A DNA stretch of 49,194 bases from Mordavella massiliensis (GTDB taxonomy: Bacteria > Bacillota > Clostridia > Lachnospirales > Lachnospiraceae). The number at the start of each line of letters is the position of its first letter. Position 1 is the first letter of the stretch. The notes under the pieces were generated by a model. It searched no databases, was not told the DNA's origin, and worked only from the letters and a program-made list of their open reading frames with translations. Positions 1-7,266 of the stretch are shown here, one piece after another. The stretch is taken from contig NZ_JACJLV010000016.1 in the NCBI RefSeq assembly GCF_016902415.1, forward strand, positions 1 to 49,194, given 5' to 3'. A program made the position numbers and the translations under genes.

Positions 1-24
1 CTGTGGTATCAATAAGATTCATTT

Positions 25-240
25 AACCGTACTTTTTTCTATGCAAATACGGATTAATGAAAAAAAAGGAAGATTCCAACCGTACAAAAATATAAAATGT
101 ACGGCTATGTAAGTTAAAATTCAATTCAAACCGTATTTAAAGGCATAAGTGTACGGTTAACAAGGGAAAAGTCGTATCCGAACCGTATAACAGAGCCCGG
201 GGACACGGCTGAGATATTAAAAGATCAATCTTAACCGTTT
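25..240. repeat. 52-bp-phased array of AACCGTA / TACGG half-sites
   Basis: The motif AACCGTA (or AACCGT) starts at 25, 78, 129, 181 and 233, with spacings of 53, 51, 52 and 52. Its inverted half TACGG starts at 48, 100 and 152, with CACGG at 204, each spaced 52. The forward and inverted halves are about 22 bp apart, and the next forward half follows about 30 bp later, so all sites sit near whole helical turns on one face of the DNA. The sequence between half-sites is not conserved. The array may continue beyond the left edge. I infer a cooperative protein-binding region; the binding protein is unknown. The nearest downstream gene is the VOC protein. Confidence 0.6.
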
Positions 241-332
241 GCAACCTGGCCGGCCCTGTTTGGAAAATCCTATATCTTTCTGAAAGAGATTATGCTAAAA
301 TGATGATATCTTCCCGGGAAGGAGGTCTTTGT

Positions 333-707
333 ATGAAACTGAAAAATGTCCTGATCGTAGTATCTGATATGGAAAGATCCAAACGCTTTTATCGTGATTT
401 GTTTGGTTTGCCTGTGATCCTGGAGCAAGAGGGAAATGTGATCCTGGCGGAAGGTCTGGTCCTGCAGGAGAAACAGGTTTGGCAGAAAGCAATCGGAAAA
501 ACAGTTCAGATCGGTGATGCCGGAGCGGAGCTGTATTTTGAAGAAACAGATATGGAAATATTTCAAAAGAAACTAAATAATTACCAAGAGGATGTTTGTG
601 AAATTCGTTTTTTACAGTCGGGATCTGACGAAGACCTGATCCGGCTGTACGATCCTGACGGGCATCTGATCGAAGTGCGAAAGAAAAACGCGCGCCATGG
701 CTGTTAA
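333..707 (+). CDS. VOC (glyoxalase/bleomycin-resistance fold) family protein
   Basis: A 124-residue single-domain VOC protein. It opens with the KNVLIVVSDMERSKRFYRDLFG signature type (residues about 4-25) and closes with YDPDGHLIEV (106-115), the strand that usually supplies the second metal-ligand Glu. Family members are metal-dependent lyases, dioxygenases, isomerases or drug-binding proteins. The substrate cannot be read from the sequence, so no specific function is claimed. The start at 333 is preferred over the upstream ATGs at 300 and 303 because GGAAGGAGG (318-326) sits just before it. The gene lies about 90 bp downstream of the phased half-site array and converges on the MATE gene, overlapping its stop by 4 bp. 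Confidence 0.85.
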   Translation: MKLKNVLIVVSDMERSKRFYRDLFGLPVILEQEGNVILAEGLVLQEKQVWQKAIGKTVQIGDAGAELYFEETDMEIFQKKLNNYQEDVCEIRFLQSGSDEDLIRLYDPDGHLIEVRKKNARHGC

Positions 708-727
708 GCCGGGGCGCGCATTTTTTT
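690..727. terminator. Shared bidirectional terminator between the VOC and MATE genes
   Basis: The arms GCGCGCC (690-696) and GGCGCGC (713-719) enclose an inner GGCT/AGCC pairing. Seven T's follow at 721-727 on the plus strand, and the other side reads GTTTTTC on the minus strand. The hairpin lies inside the overlapping 3' ends of both genes, so it can terminate both. Confidence 0.75.
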
Positions 728-2080
728 GAGTGTTGCTTTAAAACTGAAGGTGAACATGGTCACTGTTGTTGCAACTGCAATAAAGTCTGCGATGGGTTCT
801 GCCAGAAAGACGGCCATCACCTTATCTGAAAGAAAGGCCGGAAGGATATAGATCAGAGGGATCAATACCAGGATCTTGCGGAAAATGGCAAGAAATGCAG
901 ACACTTTTGAGTTTCCAAAAGCAATAAAAGTCTGCTGGCAGGAAATCTGAAGCCCCATCAGAACCACAGATCCCATGTAAATGCGAAGAGCCCAGGAGGC
1001 CAGAGCCGACAGCTCCGGATCGCTGGTAAAGACCGCTACGAAGATTCCGGGGGTCAGTTCTGACAAGATCCACAAAATGGCGGCAAAGCTGACACAGCAG
1101 ATGGTTTGCATTTTAAAGGCTTCCTTTACCCTGTCTGCATTTCCGGCTCCATAGTTAAAACTGATGATCGGCTGCCCGCCCTGGGTGAGGCCCTGCAGGG
1201 GCAGAAGGGCAAACTGCATGACACTGGATAAGATCGTCATGGCGCCGACTGCCAGGTCCCCGCCATATTTCAGCAGGGAAGAGTTGAAGCACAGCACCAG
1301 AATGCTTTCTGTGGACTGCATGACAAAAGGCGCGACGCCAAGTCCGATGCAGGGAAGTAAGATTTTGGAACGGATCTTTAAATGTTCCTTTTTCAGGCGC
1401 AGCACAGTGTTCTGTCCGGTCAGGAACCGGATGGCCCAGACCGCGCTGATCGCCTGGGATAAAATGGTAGCCAGGGCCGCGCCCCGGACGCCCATGCCGA
1501 AACCGAAGATAAAAACCGGATCCAGGATGATGTTGGTGACTGCGCCGATCACGACTGTCAGCATACTGATCTTGGAAAATCCCTGGGCAGAGATAAACAT
1601 GTTCATACCAAGGGTCAGCTGCACAAAAATGGTGCCGATGGCGTAGATGGACATATAGTCCAGCGCATAGCCGATGGTATTTTCACTGGCTCCAAAGAGA
1701 AAGAGCAGCGGACGCTGAAAGATCAGGATCAATATCGTTAGCAGCACTGCGGCGATCACCAGGGCGGTAAAACAGTTTCCCATAATTTTTTCCGCCCCCT
1801 GATTGTCTTTTTTGCCCATCAGGATACTGGCCCTTGGAGCGCCGCCCATTCCCAGAAGCGAGGCAAAGGCGGAAACGATCATGATCAGCGGAAAACATAC
1901 ACCGACGCCGGTCAGTGACGCGGCGCCGGTTTCTGGTATGTGGCCGATATACATCCGGTCCACCATGTTATACAGGGCATTGACAACCTGTGAGGTGATG
2001 GCCGGGACAGCAAGCACAAACAGCAGATGGCGGACCGGCTCGCGGCCAAGGTCCACCTCGTTAGACATTTTCAGTTTCAT
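704..2080 (-). CDS. MATE family efflux transporter
   Basis: A 458-residue membrane protein of the usual MATE length, with about twelve hydrophobic segments. The N-terminal stretch with LLFVLAVPAITSQVVNALYN and DRMYIGHI is typical of the family, as is the second-half repeat containing GLTQGGQPIISFNYGAG. MATE proteins export cationic drugs, toxins or metabolites using a Na+ or H+ gradient. The start is supported by a GAAGGA Shine-Dalgarno just upstream. It begins 3 bp after the stop of the PucR-type regulator gene on the same strand, so the two are almost certainly co-transcribed. The substrate may relate to the regulator's ligand, but this is inference. Confidence 0.9.
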   Translation of the reverse strand: MKLKMSNEVDLGREPVRHLLFVLAVPAITSQVVNALYNMVDRMYIGHIPETGAASLTGVGVCFPLIMIVSAFASLLGMGGAPRASILMGKKDNQGAEKIMGNCFTALVIAAVLLTILILIFQRPLLFLFGASENTIGYALDYMSIYAIGTIFVQLTLGMNMFISAQGFSKISMLTVVIGAVTNIILDPVFIFGFGMGVRGAALATILSQAISAVWAIRFLTGQNTVLRLKKEHLKIRSKILLPCIGLGVAPFVMQSTESILVLCFNSSLLKYGGDLAVGAMTILSSVMQFALLPLQGLTQGGQPIISFNYGAGNADRVKEAFKMQTICCVSFAAILWILSELTPGIFVAVFTSDPELSALASWALRIYMGSVVLMGLQISCQQTFIAFGNSKVSAFLAIFRKILVLIPLIYILPAFLSDKVMAVFLAEPIADFIAVATTVTMFTFSFKATLKKMRAPA

Positions 2081-2083
2081 ATT

Positions 2084-3250
2084 TTATCCTTCTTTCGATG
2101 TATGTGTGGAGGGAGTAAGAAGCTTGTGGATTTTATAGATCATGGAAAGAGTTTCCAGAAAATCCACTTCGCTTTTCCCGTAATTCAAGATTTCCTTCAG
2201 ATTGTTGATCCGGTAGCGGACCGTGTTTTCATGCAGAAACATGGCGGCTCCAGTCCGTTTATAATCTGCGCCGTTTTCGATGAAGCGGCAAAGGGTGACA
2301 AAAAGCTGGGAATGATTTTCCTTGTCATATTTTATCAGCGGCGCGATGGTCTCCTGATAATACTTCTGAATCGCCGGATGCCCCTGAATGGATACCAGCA
2401 GCCGCATCACGCCCAGATCGCTGTAGGAAGCAGACTGGCCAAAGTCAGCTGAATCAGCCGCTACAAAGGCCTGGGAGATCGCGTCTCCAAGCTGGGAGAC
2501 GGGCAGGGTGTCGCTGATGCCGATCCGTATTTCCGGAAGCTGTTCCCGCAGATAAGCAAGAATCTCTTCTGTCGCCTGGCGAAGCTGGGAATCGGATTTC
2601 CGGTGGAAAGAGTAGGCCAGCAGAATCCCGTCCCGGTACTCTGCGATCAGAGAAGTGATCCCGTAGTAGAGCGGTGTGTCAGATGGCATTTTTTGCTGGA
2701 GCGGCTCTGCCCCGGAGCAGAAAAATGCGATCACATGACTGGAAAAACTGGGGTTCAGTTCCCGAATAATCTCCCGCTTCTCTTTTTCTGCCGTATGTTC
2801 CGAAGTCAGCGCCAGAAGCTGATTGGTGACGAAACGGCGGCGCTCCAGAGAAAGCTTGCATTCAATAATGTTTGAGATCACGGTGGAATAGGGGACCTGC
2901 TGGCTGATAAAGATCACAGGAAGCCTGTGCTCATCACAGAGCCGGACCACCTTTTCCGGGAGCTCGTTTATATACAGATCAATGATACAGACTGCAGATG
3001 CCTGGATAGACAGATACCACTCCATGACACTGTAAATATAGTCGGGGTTGTCTTTTCCATAATACAAGGCGGTGAGATAAAAATCATGGCGGGCGGTCAG
3101 TTCATCAAGTACGGGATCGCCTGCGTCATGAGGGATATCATATACATTTGGAAAATGGACCGGATTGTCCAGGCCCGAAGCTCCCGCAGCCAGACGATAT
3201 CCGTCCATAAATGGAAGATTTAATATATCTCGGACAGTCAACTCATTCAT
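2084..3250 (-). CDS. PucR family transcriptional regulator
   Basis: A 388-residue protein. The N-terminal part (about 1-130, beginning LTVRDILNLP) matches the PucR ligand-sensing domain. The C-terminal part ends in a PucR-type helix-turn-helix (about 337-357, MFLHENTVRYRINNLKEIL). The middle resembles a degenerate GGDEF-like linker common in this family. PucR regulators usually control purine, allantoin, hydantoin or amino-acid catabolic genes. This gene is upstream of the MATE exporter on the same strand with a 3-bp gap. It is divergent from the decayed DUF917 gene at 3369-3620, a family often placed next to PucR regulators, so its original target may be lost here. Confidence 0.88.
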   Translation of the reverse strand: MNELTVRDILNLPFMDGYRLAAGASGLDNPVHFPNVYDIPHDAGDPVLDELTARHDFYLTALYYGKDNPDYIYSVMEWYLSIQASAVCIIDLYINELPEKVVRLCDEHRLPVIFISQQVPYSTVISNIIECKLSLERRRFVTNQLLALTSEHTAEKEKREIIRELNPSFSSHVIAFFCSGAEPLQQKMPSDTPLYYGITSLIAEYRDGILLAYSFHRKSDSQLRQATEEILAYLREQLPEIRIGISDTLPVSQLGDAISQAFVAADSADFGQSASYSDLGVMRLLVSIQGHPAIQKYYQETIAPLIKYDKENHSQLFVTLCRFIENGADYKRTGAAMFLHENTVRYRINNLKEILNYGKSEVDFLETLSMIYKIHKLLTPSTHTSKEG

Positions 3251-3368
3251 CTTTTGTCATTCCTTTCCCCTTTTTTGTAATTCTAACAGCATTTCAGAAA
3301 TAAATCCAGAGGTGTTTGTAAAAGAAACAAAAAAGGATGAATTTTTTTATATAAGAAATGATGTGTAA

Positions 3369-3620
3369 AGAAAAAAAGACTGGAAAGAGTACGCAAGGCT
3401 TCCGGTTCTGGGCTATCCGGAATCTCTGCTTGCCTTCCGTACACTGGAAGAGTATTTCGGGAAACCATTTTTTGGCGTGGTGGCTACAGAACTGGGAGGA
3501 GCCAATACTGCTTACGCGTTTCACATTGCCTGTCAGCTGGGACTTCCGATCATTGACGGGGATCCGGCGGGACGTTCCGTACCGGAACTGCAGCACAGCT
3601 CTTTTTGGATTTCATTTTGA
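3369..3620 (+). pseudogene. DUF917 family remnant (truncated at both ends)
   Basis: An open stretch without a start codon encodes about 83 residues closely resembling the N-terminal middle of DUF917 proteins. It contains LPVLGYPESLL, then VVATELGGANTAYAF, then LPIIDGDPAGRSVPELQHS, including the ELGGANT and DGDPAGRSVPE motifs. An in-frame stop at 3366-3368 precedes it, no initiation codon is present, and the match ends abruptly before TGA at 3618-3620. Full family members are about 350 residues, so roughly three quarters is missing. DUF917 proteins are linked to hydantoin-type compounds. The fragment faces the PucR regulator, suggesting loss of a catabolic gene by deletion. Confidence 0.75.
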
Positions 3621-3666
3621 TTACGTTCCTTTCTCATAAAGTCTGTCAATTTGGAGAGAACTGCGG

Positions 3667-3672
3667 TATAAT
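3667..3672 (+). promoter_or_regulatory. Probable -10 element for the 3720 operon
   Basis: TATAAT lies 48 bp upstream of the 3720 start, but no good -35 is seen at 16-18 bp spacing. It is the only promoter-like element found between the DUF917 remnant and the kinase-like gene. Confidence 0.45.
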
Positions 3673-3719
3673 GAAGAAAACAACTGCATTTTACGTTTCA
3701 GGAGAAAGGGGGACTCTCT

Positions 3720-4334
3720 ATGACAGAACACAGGATCATTACTATCGGCCGTGAATTCGGAAGCGGCGGCCATGAGATTGGAAATCTTTTAGCCACCAGG
3801 TTGGATATTCCGCTCTATGATAACAATCTGATCCGTATGGTGGCGGAAAAGCTGGACATCCGGGAAGAGACGGCCCGGGCAGTGGATGAGACAACGCTGA
3901 ACAGTTTTCTTGCAGGATTTATCTTTGAGCCGATTGAAGAGTCCAGCCGTCTGAACGGTACAGAGTACGTTCCGCCTCTGACACAGCAGGTGTATGAACT
4001 GCAGTGCGATATCATCCGCAAACTGGCGGAGCGGGGACCGTGCATTATAGTGGGACGCTGCGCGGATTTTGTCCTGCGGGATCATAAGAACTGTATCAAT
4101 GTATTTATCTGTGCGGACTGGGAGGACCGGGTGGAGAGGATCGCCGCGAAGTATGACATTTCTCAGCGGAAAGCGGCAGATAAGATCAAGAAGATGGACC
4201 GGGAGCGCAGGAATTATTATGAGTCCCATACCGGACAGGAGTGGGGCAGCATCGACTCCCATCACATGCTCCTGAACGTGAGCCGTCTGGGAATGGATCG
4301 CACGGTTGATATACTGGAAAGAATCTGCAGATAG
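3720..4334 (+). CDS. Cytidylate kinase-like family protein
   Basis: A 204-residue P-loop protein. The nucleotide-binding loop GREFGSGG (residues 10-17) is followed by the YDNNLI segment, a mid-region VGRCADF and a basic lid-like helix DKIKKMDRERRNYY. This arrangement is that of the cytidylate kinase-like family, which resembles Cmk but lacks its usual CMP-binding insert; the true phosphate acceptor is generally unknown. A GAAAGGGGG Shine-Dalgarno precedes the ATG. It is the first gene of a co-directional run with the desulfurase-like gene 12 bp downstream, so a role linked to that locus is possible but unproven. Confidence 0.8.
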   Translation: MTEHRIITIGREFGSGGHEIGNLLATRLDIPLYDNNLIRMVAEKLDIREETARAVDETTLNSFLAGFIFEPIEESSRLNGTEYVPPLTQQVYELQCDIIRKLAERGPCIIVGRCADFVLRDHKNCINVFICADWEDRVERIAAKYDISQRKAADKIKKMDRERRNYYESHTGQEWGSIDSHHMLLNVSRLGMDRTVDILERICR

Positions 4335-4346
4335 AGGAGGCGCTTC

Positions 4347-5498
4347 ATGGACGGACAGATTTATTTTGACAATGGGAGCACTTCCTGGCCCAAAGCGCCC
4401 GGGGTGGCAGAAGCGGTGTGCCGTCTGCTGGAAGAGGGGGCATTTAACATTAACCGCGGGAACTATACCGGTGCCTATGAAGTGGCGGGGAAAGTGCTTT
4501 CCACCAGAGAAAAACTGGCCCGGATGTTTCAGGTGGAGGATTCCAGGCATGTGATCTTTACATCAGGCGTTACATGTTCTTTAAATTATTTTATCAACGG
4601 ATTTTTAAAGCCCGGGGACCATGTACTGGTAACCGGGCTTGAACATAATGCGGTGATGCGTCCGCTGCACCGGATGACGAAGCAGGGAGTGGCTTATGAT
4701 GTGATTCCGGTAGACCGGCAGGGGAACCTGAAGGCCGAGCAGGCGGAGAGTCTGATCCGGCCGGCGACAAAAGCCATGATCGTTTCCCATGCGTCTAATG
4801 TGTGTGGAACCGTTGTGCCTATCCGCGATCTGGGAGAGGTGTGCCGGCGCCACGATCTGTTTTTTGCGGTGGATTCAGCGCAGACGGCCGGTACATTTCC
4901 AATTGATATGCCTGGAACCGGGATCGATCTGCTGGCGTTTGCCGGACATAAGGGACTTCTGGGACCGCAGGGGATTGGCGGGTTTGTGATTTCTGACCGG
5001 CTGAGCCGGGAAATGGAGCCCTGTATCCTTGGAGGAACGGGCAGTCAGTCTGATTCATATGAAATGCCGGAGCAGCTTCCGGATAAGTATGAAAGCGGCA
5101 CCATGGATCTGCCGGGGATCATCGGACTTCACGCGGCGCTTTCTTATCTGGAGCAGACAGGAATCGACAGCCTTCGCGAAAAAAAGATGGAACTGACCGG
5201 TTATTTTCTGGAACAGATCCGCGAATTTCGGGATATCCGGATTGTAGGAAGACCGGATCTGAAAAATAGAACGGCTGTTGTTTCTCTGGATTTTCAGACA
5301 ATGGACAACGCGGTGGCGGCATTTGAACTGGAACAAAGAGCAGGGATCATGACCCGTGTGGGGCTTCACTGCGCGCCGCTGGCCCACCGGTCGTTACATA
5401 CATTTCCGGAAGGTACGGTACGGTTTGCCTTCAGCGCTTCCAATACAAGAGATGAGATTGATCGTTGTATTCAGGTGATGAAGGAACTTTTTCAGTAA
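4347..5498 (+). CDS. Class V aminotransferase, cysteine desulfurase family (EF2568-like)
   Basis: A 383-residue PLP enzyme of the cysteine desulfurase fold. Visible features: YFDNGSTSWPKAP at the N-terminus, GLEHNAVMRP (His100 stacking on PLP), AVDSAQTAG (Asp176), the Schiff-base lysine in FAGHKGLLGPQG (Lys202), and GLHCAPLAHRSL with the likely catalytic Cys342. The HCAPLAH loop and length fit the EF2568-type subgroup rather than housekeeping IscS or SufS. Such enzymes release sulfur or selenium from cysteine or selenocysteine. No IscU or SufU scaffold is nearby. Instead a double-cubane reductase and a Se/S-carrier-like protein follow, suggesting a dedicated sulfur or selenium delivery role. 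Confidence 0.82.
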   Translation: MDGQIYFDNGSTSWPKAPGVAEAVCRLLEEGAFNINRGNYTGAYEVAGKVLSTREKLARMFQVEDSRHVIFTSGVTCSLNYFINGFLKPGDHVLVTGLEHNAVMRPLHRMTKQGVAYDVIPVDRQGNLKAEQAESLIRPATKAMIVSHASNVCGTVVPIRDLGEVCRRHDLFFAVDSAQTAGTFPIDMPGTGIDLLAFAGHKGLLGPQGIGGFVISDRLSREMEPCILGGTGSQSDSYEMPEQLPDKYESGTMDLPGIIGLHAALSYLEQTGIDSLREKKMELTGYFLEQIREFRDIRIVGRPDLKNRTAVVSLDFQTMDNAVAAFELEQRAGIMTRVGLHCAPLAHRSLHTFPEGTVRFAFSASNTRDEIDRCIQVMKELFQ

Positions 5499-5500
5499 TT

Positions 5501-5551
5501 AATGATAGAAATCATCAATAAGCAGGAGTAAATGACAGAAAAAATCAATAA
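5501..5551 (+). repeat. Pair of 21-bp direct repeats upstream of reductase 1
   Basis: Positions 5501-5521 and 5531-5551 match at 18 of 21 bases (AATGA-AGAA-ATCAATAA core) with a 30-bp period. They lie directly after the desulfurase stop and ahead of the reductase, and could be an operator. Downstream, TTGCCA (5577-5582) and TAAATT (5599-5604), 16 bp apart, are a weak promoter candidate. Confidence 0.4.
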
Positions 5552-5637
5552 ATGATCTTTAGCGGTCCGGTTGTTCTTGCCATCTAAACGTGTTACGGTA
5601 AATTCAGGAAAATCGTAAGACAAAGGAGGAAATTGAA

Positions 5638-6915
5638 ATGGCAGACAACCGGAAAATGTGGAGTGACCTTGGGATGAACCTGGAACTCCATGATCAGTTA
5701 TGCGAGGTGCTTCCCCAGGCGTTTGGAGATGTTTTCCTTTCCCAGGAGAACCGCCCGGAGGCAATGGACTATTATAATATGGTGGTAGCCGATATTCACG
5801 GCATCCGTCCGGCAGAGCTGATCGAACATCAGAAAAAAGGCGGAAAAGTGTTTGGAACTTTCTGCGTATATGTACCGGATGAAGTGATCTTTGCGGCAGA
5901 CGCTATTGCCACAGGACTTTGCGGCGGCTCTCAGTTCTGGGTGCCGGGCGGGGAAAAGGTGCTGCCTGTTAACACCTGTCCTCTGATCAAAGCGTCTGTA
6001 GGGGCAAGGCTTGACAGAACCTGTCCGTTTTTCCGGATTGCGGATATGTACATTGGGGAAACTACCTGCGATGGAAAAAAGAAGGCGTGGGAAATCTTAA
6101 GTGAGGATGTTCCGGTGTATGTGATGGATCTTCCGCAGATGAAGCGGGCAAAAGACGTGCAGGCGTGGGCGGAAGAGATCACTGCCCTGAAGGATCAGGT
6201 AGAAGAATTTACCGGAAATAAAGTGACTGCAGAAAAGCTGGCTGCAGCGATTAAACTGATCAATGATAAGAGGCGTGCGCTTGACAGACTTTATAACTGC
6301 AGAAAGAGTGAAGTCCTTCCAATCAGCGGAACCGATGCGCTTGTCATCTCTCAGATTGCATTCTATGATGATCCGGCAAGATTTGCGCAGATGACCAACA
6401 AACTGTGCGACGAACTGGAACAGAGGATCAGAGACGGCGTCAGTGTAGTGCCTGCAGGAACCAAGCGGATCATGCTGACAGGAACACCTCTTGCAATCCC
6501 CAACTGGAAACTTCATAATATCGTGGAGACCAGCGGCGCTGTAGTTGTCTGTGAAGAGATGTGTACCGGAACCAGATATTTTGAAAATCTGGTGGATGAG
6601 ACGAAGGAAACCGTGGAGGATCAGATTCAGGCAATCGCAGAAAGATATATGAAGATCAACTGCGCATGCTTCACACCGAACCACGGCAGGATCGATGATA
6701 TTTTCAGACTGGCAAAAGAATATAAGGTAGACGGCATTATTGATGTAAACCTGAAATTCTGCAATCTGTACGATACAGAGGGCTATTTTGTAGAACGGGC
6801 CATGAAAGAAGCCGGCATTCCGGTACTTGGCATTGAGACAGATTATACGGACAGCGACGCGCAGCAGCTTCGCACCAGGATCAGCGCATTTGTAGAAATG
6901 TTAAACAGCAAATAA
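5638..6915 (+). CDS. Double-cubane-cluster anaerobic reductase (HgdB/2-hydroxyacyl-CoA dehydratase-like), paralogue 1
   Basis: A 425-residue protein of the 2-hydroxyglutaryl-CoA dehydratase D-component family. Candidate cluster cysteines are Cys76 (TFCVYVP), Cys114 (NTCPLIK), Cys129 (RTCPFF), Cys144 in the hallmark GETTCDGKKK, and later CEEMCTGTRYF and LKFCNLYDTEG. The GETTCDGKKK block and single-subunit form fit the double-cubane [8Fe-9S] reductases rather than heterodimeric dehydratases. These accept low-potential electrons from an ATP-driven activator and reduce small substrates; the physiological substrate is unknown. AAAGGAGG precedes the ATG. A DUF3343 gene follows by a few bases. No activator is in this operon; the nearest is at 13878. 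Confidence 0.87.
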   Translation: MADNRKMWSDLGMNLELHDQLCEVLPQAFGDVFLSQENRPEAMDYYNMVVADIHGIRPAELIEHQKKGGKVFGTFCVYVPDEVIFAADAIATGLCGGSQFWVPGGEKVLPVNTCPLIKASVGARLDRTCPFFRIADMYIGETTCDGKKKAWEILSEDVPVYVMDLPQMKRAKDVQAWAEEITALKDQVEEFTGNKVTAEKLAAAIKLINDKRRALDRLYNCRKSEVLPISGTDALVISQIAFYDDPARFAQMTNKLCDELEQRIRDGVSVVPAGTKRIMLTGTPLAIPNWKLHNIVETSGAVVVCEEMCTGTRYFENLVDETKETVEDQIQAIAERYMKINCACFTPNHGRIDDIFRLAKEYKVDGIIDVNLKFCNLYDTEGYFVERAMKEAGIPVLGIETDYTDSDAQQLRTRISAFVEMLNSK

Positions 6916-6931
6916 AAGAAGGATGAGCGAA

Positions 6932-7192
6932 ATGCAGCAAATGCAGCACTACGTCATTTTCCCCAACCATGATAATGGCATGCGTCTTTATCAGGAATTA
7001 AAAAAACAGGGCATTCAGGCAACGATATCACCGACTCCCAGGGCAGTCAGCAAGTGTTGCGGGATTGCGCTGATGATCCGAAAAGAAGATATACCGGCCA
7101 TAGAAAAATGCGTAGAAGAAAAAGGGATTGAGATTTTGCGGATTGCAGAGATAGCAAAAGATGTCAATCCAAAAAGAGACAGATATTGTTAA
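6932..7192 (+). CDS. DUF3343 protein, putative Se/S carrier-like
   Basis: An 86-residue small protein. It shows the DUF3343 pattern: a YVIFPNHDNGMRL opening, a TISPTPRAVSKCCGIALMI core with a Cys pair (42-43 from this start), and a C-terminal IEILRIAEI strand. The family is described as putative Se/S carriers because the conserved Cys sits in a small ferredoxin-like fold near selenium or sulfur genes. The ATG at 6932 is preferred over 6923 because AGAAGGA (6917-6923) abuts the earlier ATG and is well spaced from the later one. It directly follows reductase 1. It may pass persulfide or selenide from the desulfurase-like enzyme, which is inference. Confidence 0.8.
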   Translation: MQQMQHYVIFPNHDNGMRLYQELKKQGIQATISPTPRAVSKCCGIALMIRKEDIPAIEKCVEEKGIEILRIAEIAKDVNPKRDRYC

Positions 7193-7202
7193 TTTGCTAA
7201 CA

Positions 7203-7258
7203 GGGGACGTAGACCTTTTGCAAAGGTCTACGTCCCCAATTGCATTTTACCCTGTACC
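7203..7258 (+). repeat. Palindromic intergenic element, copy A
   Basis: Perfect 16-bp arms (7203-7218 and 7222-7237) enclose the loop TGC, followed by the conserved tail ATTGCATTTTACCCTGTACC (7239-7258). It lies between the convergent DUF3343 and aldehyde dehydrogenase genes. Copies B and C share nearly the same sequence, and D a diverged version. Compared with B and C, one stem pair is changed on both arms (A-T in A, T-A in B and C), so the pairing is kept. It may also act as a terminator, but copy C lies upstream of a gene, so termination alone does not explain the family. Confidence 0.8.
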
Positions 7259-7266
7259 TTTTTGAA

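Noticed and set aside
25-240. CRISPR array
   Set aside because: The repeated part is only 7-8 bases plus a 5-base inverted half, with no long direct repeat or cas genes.
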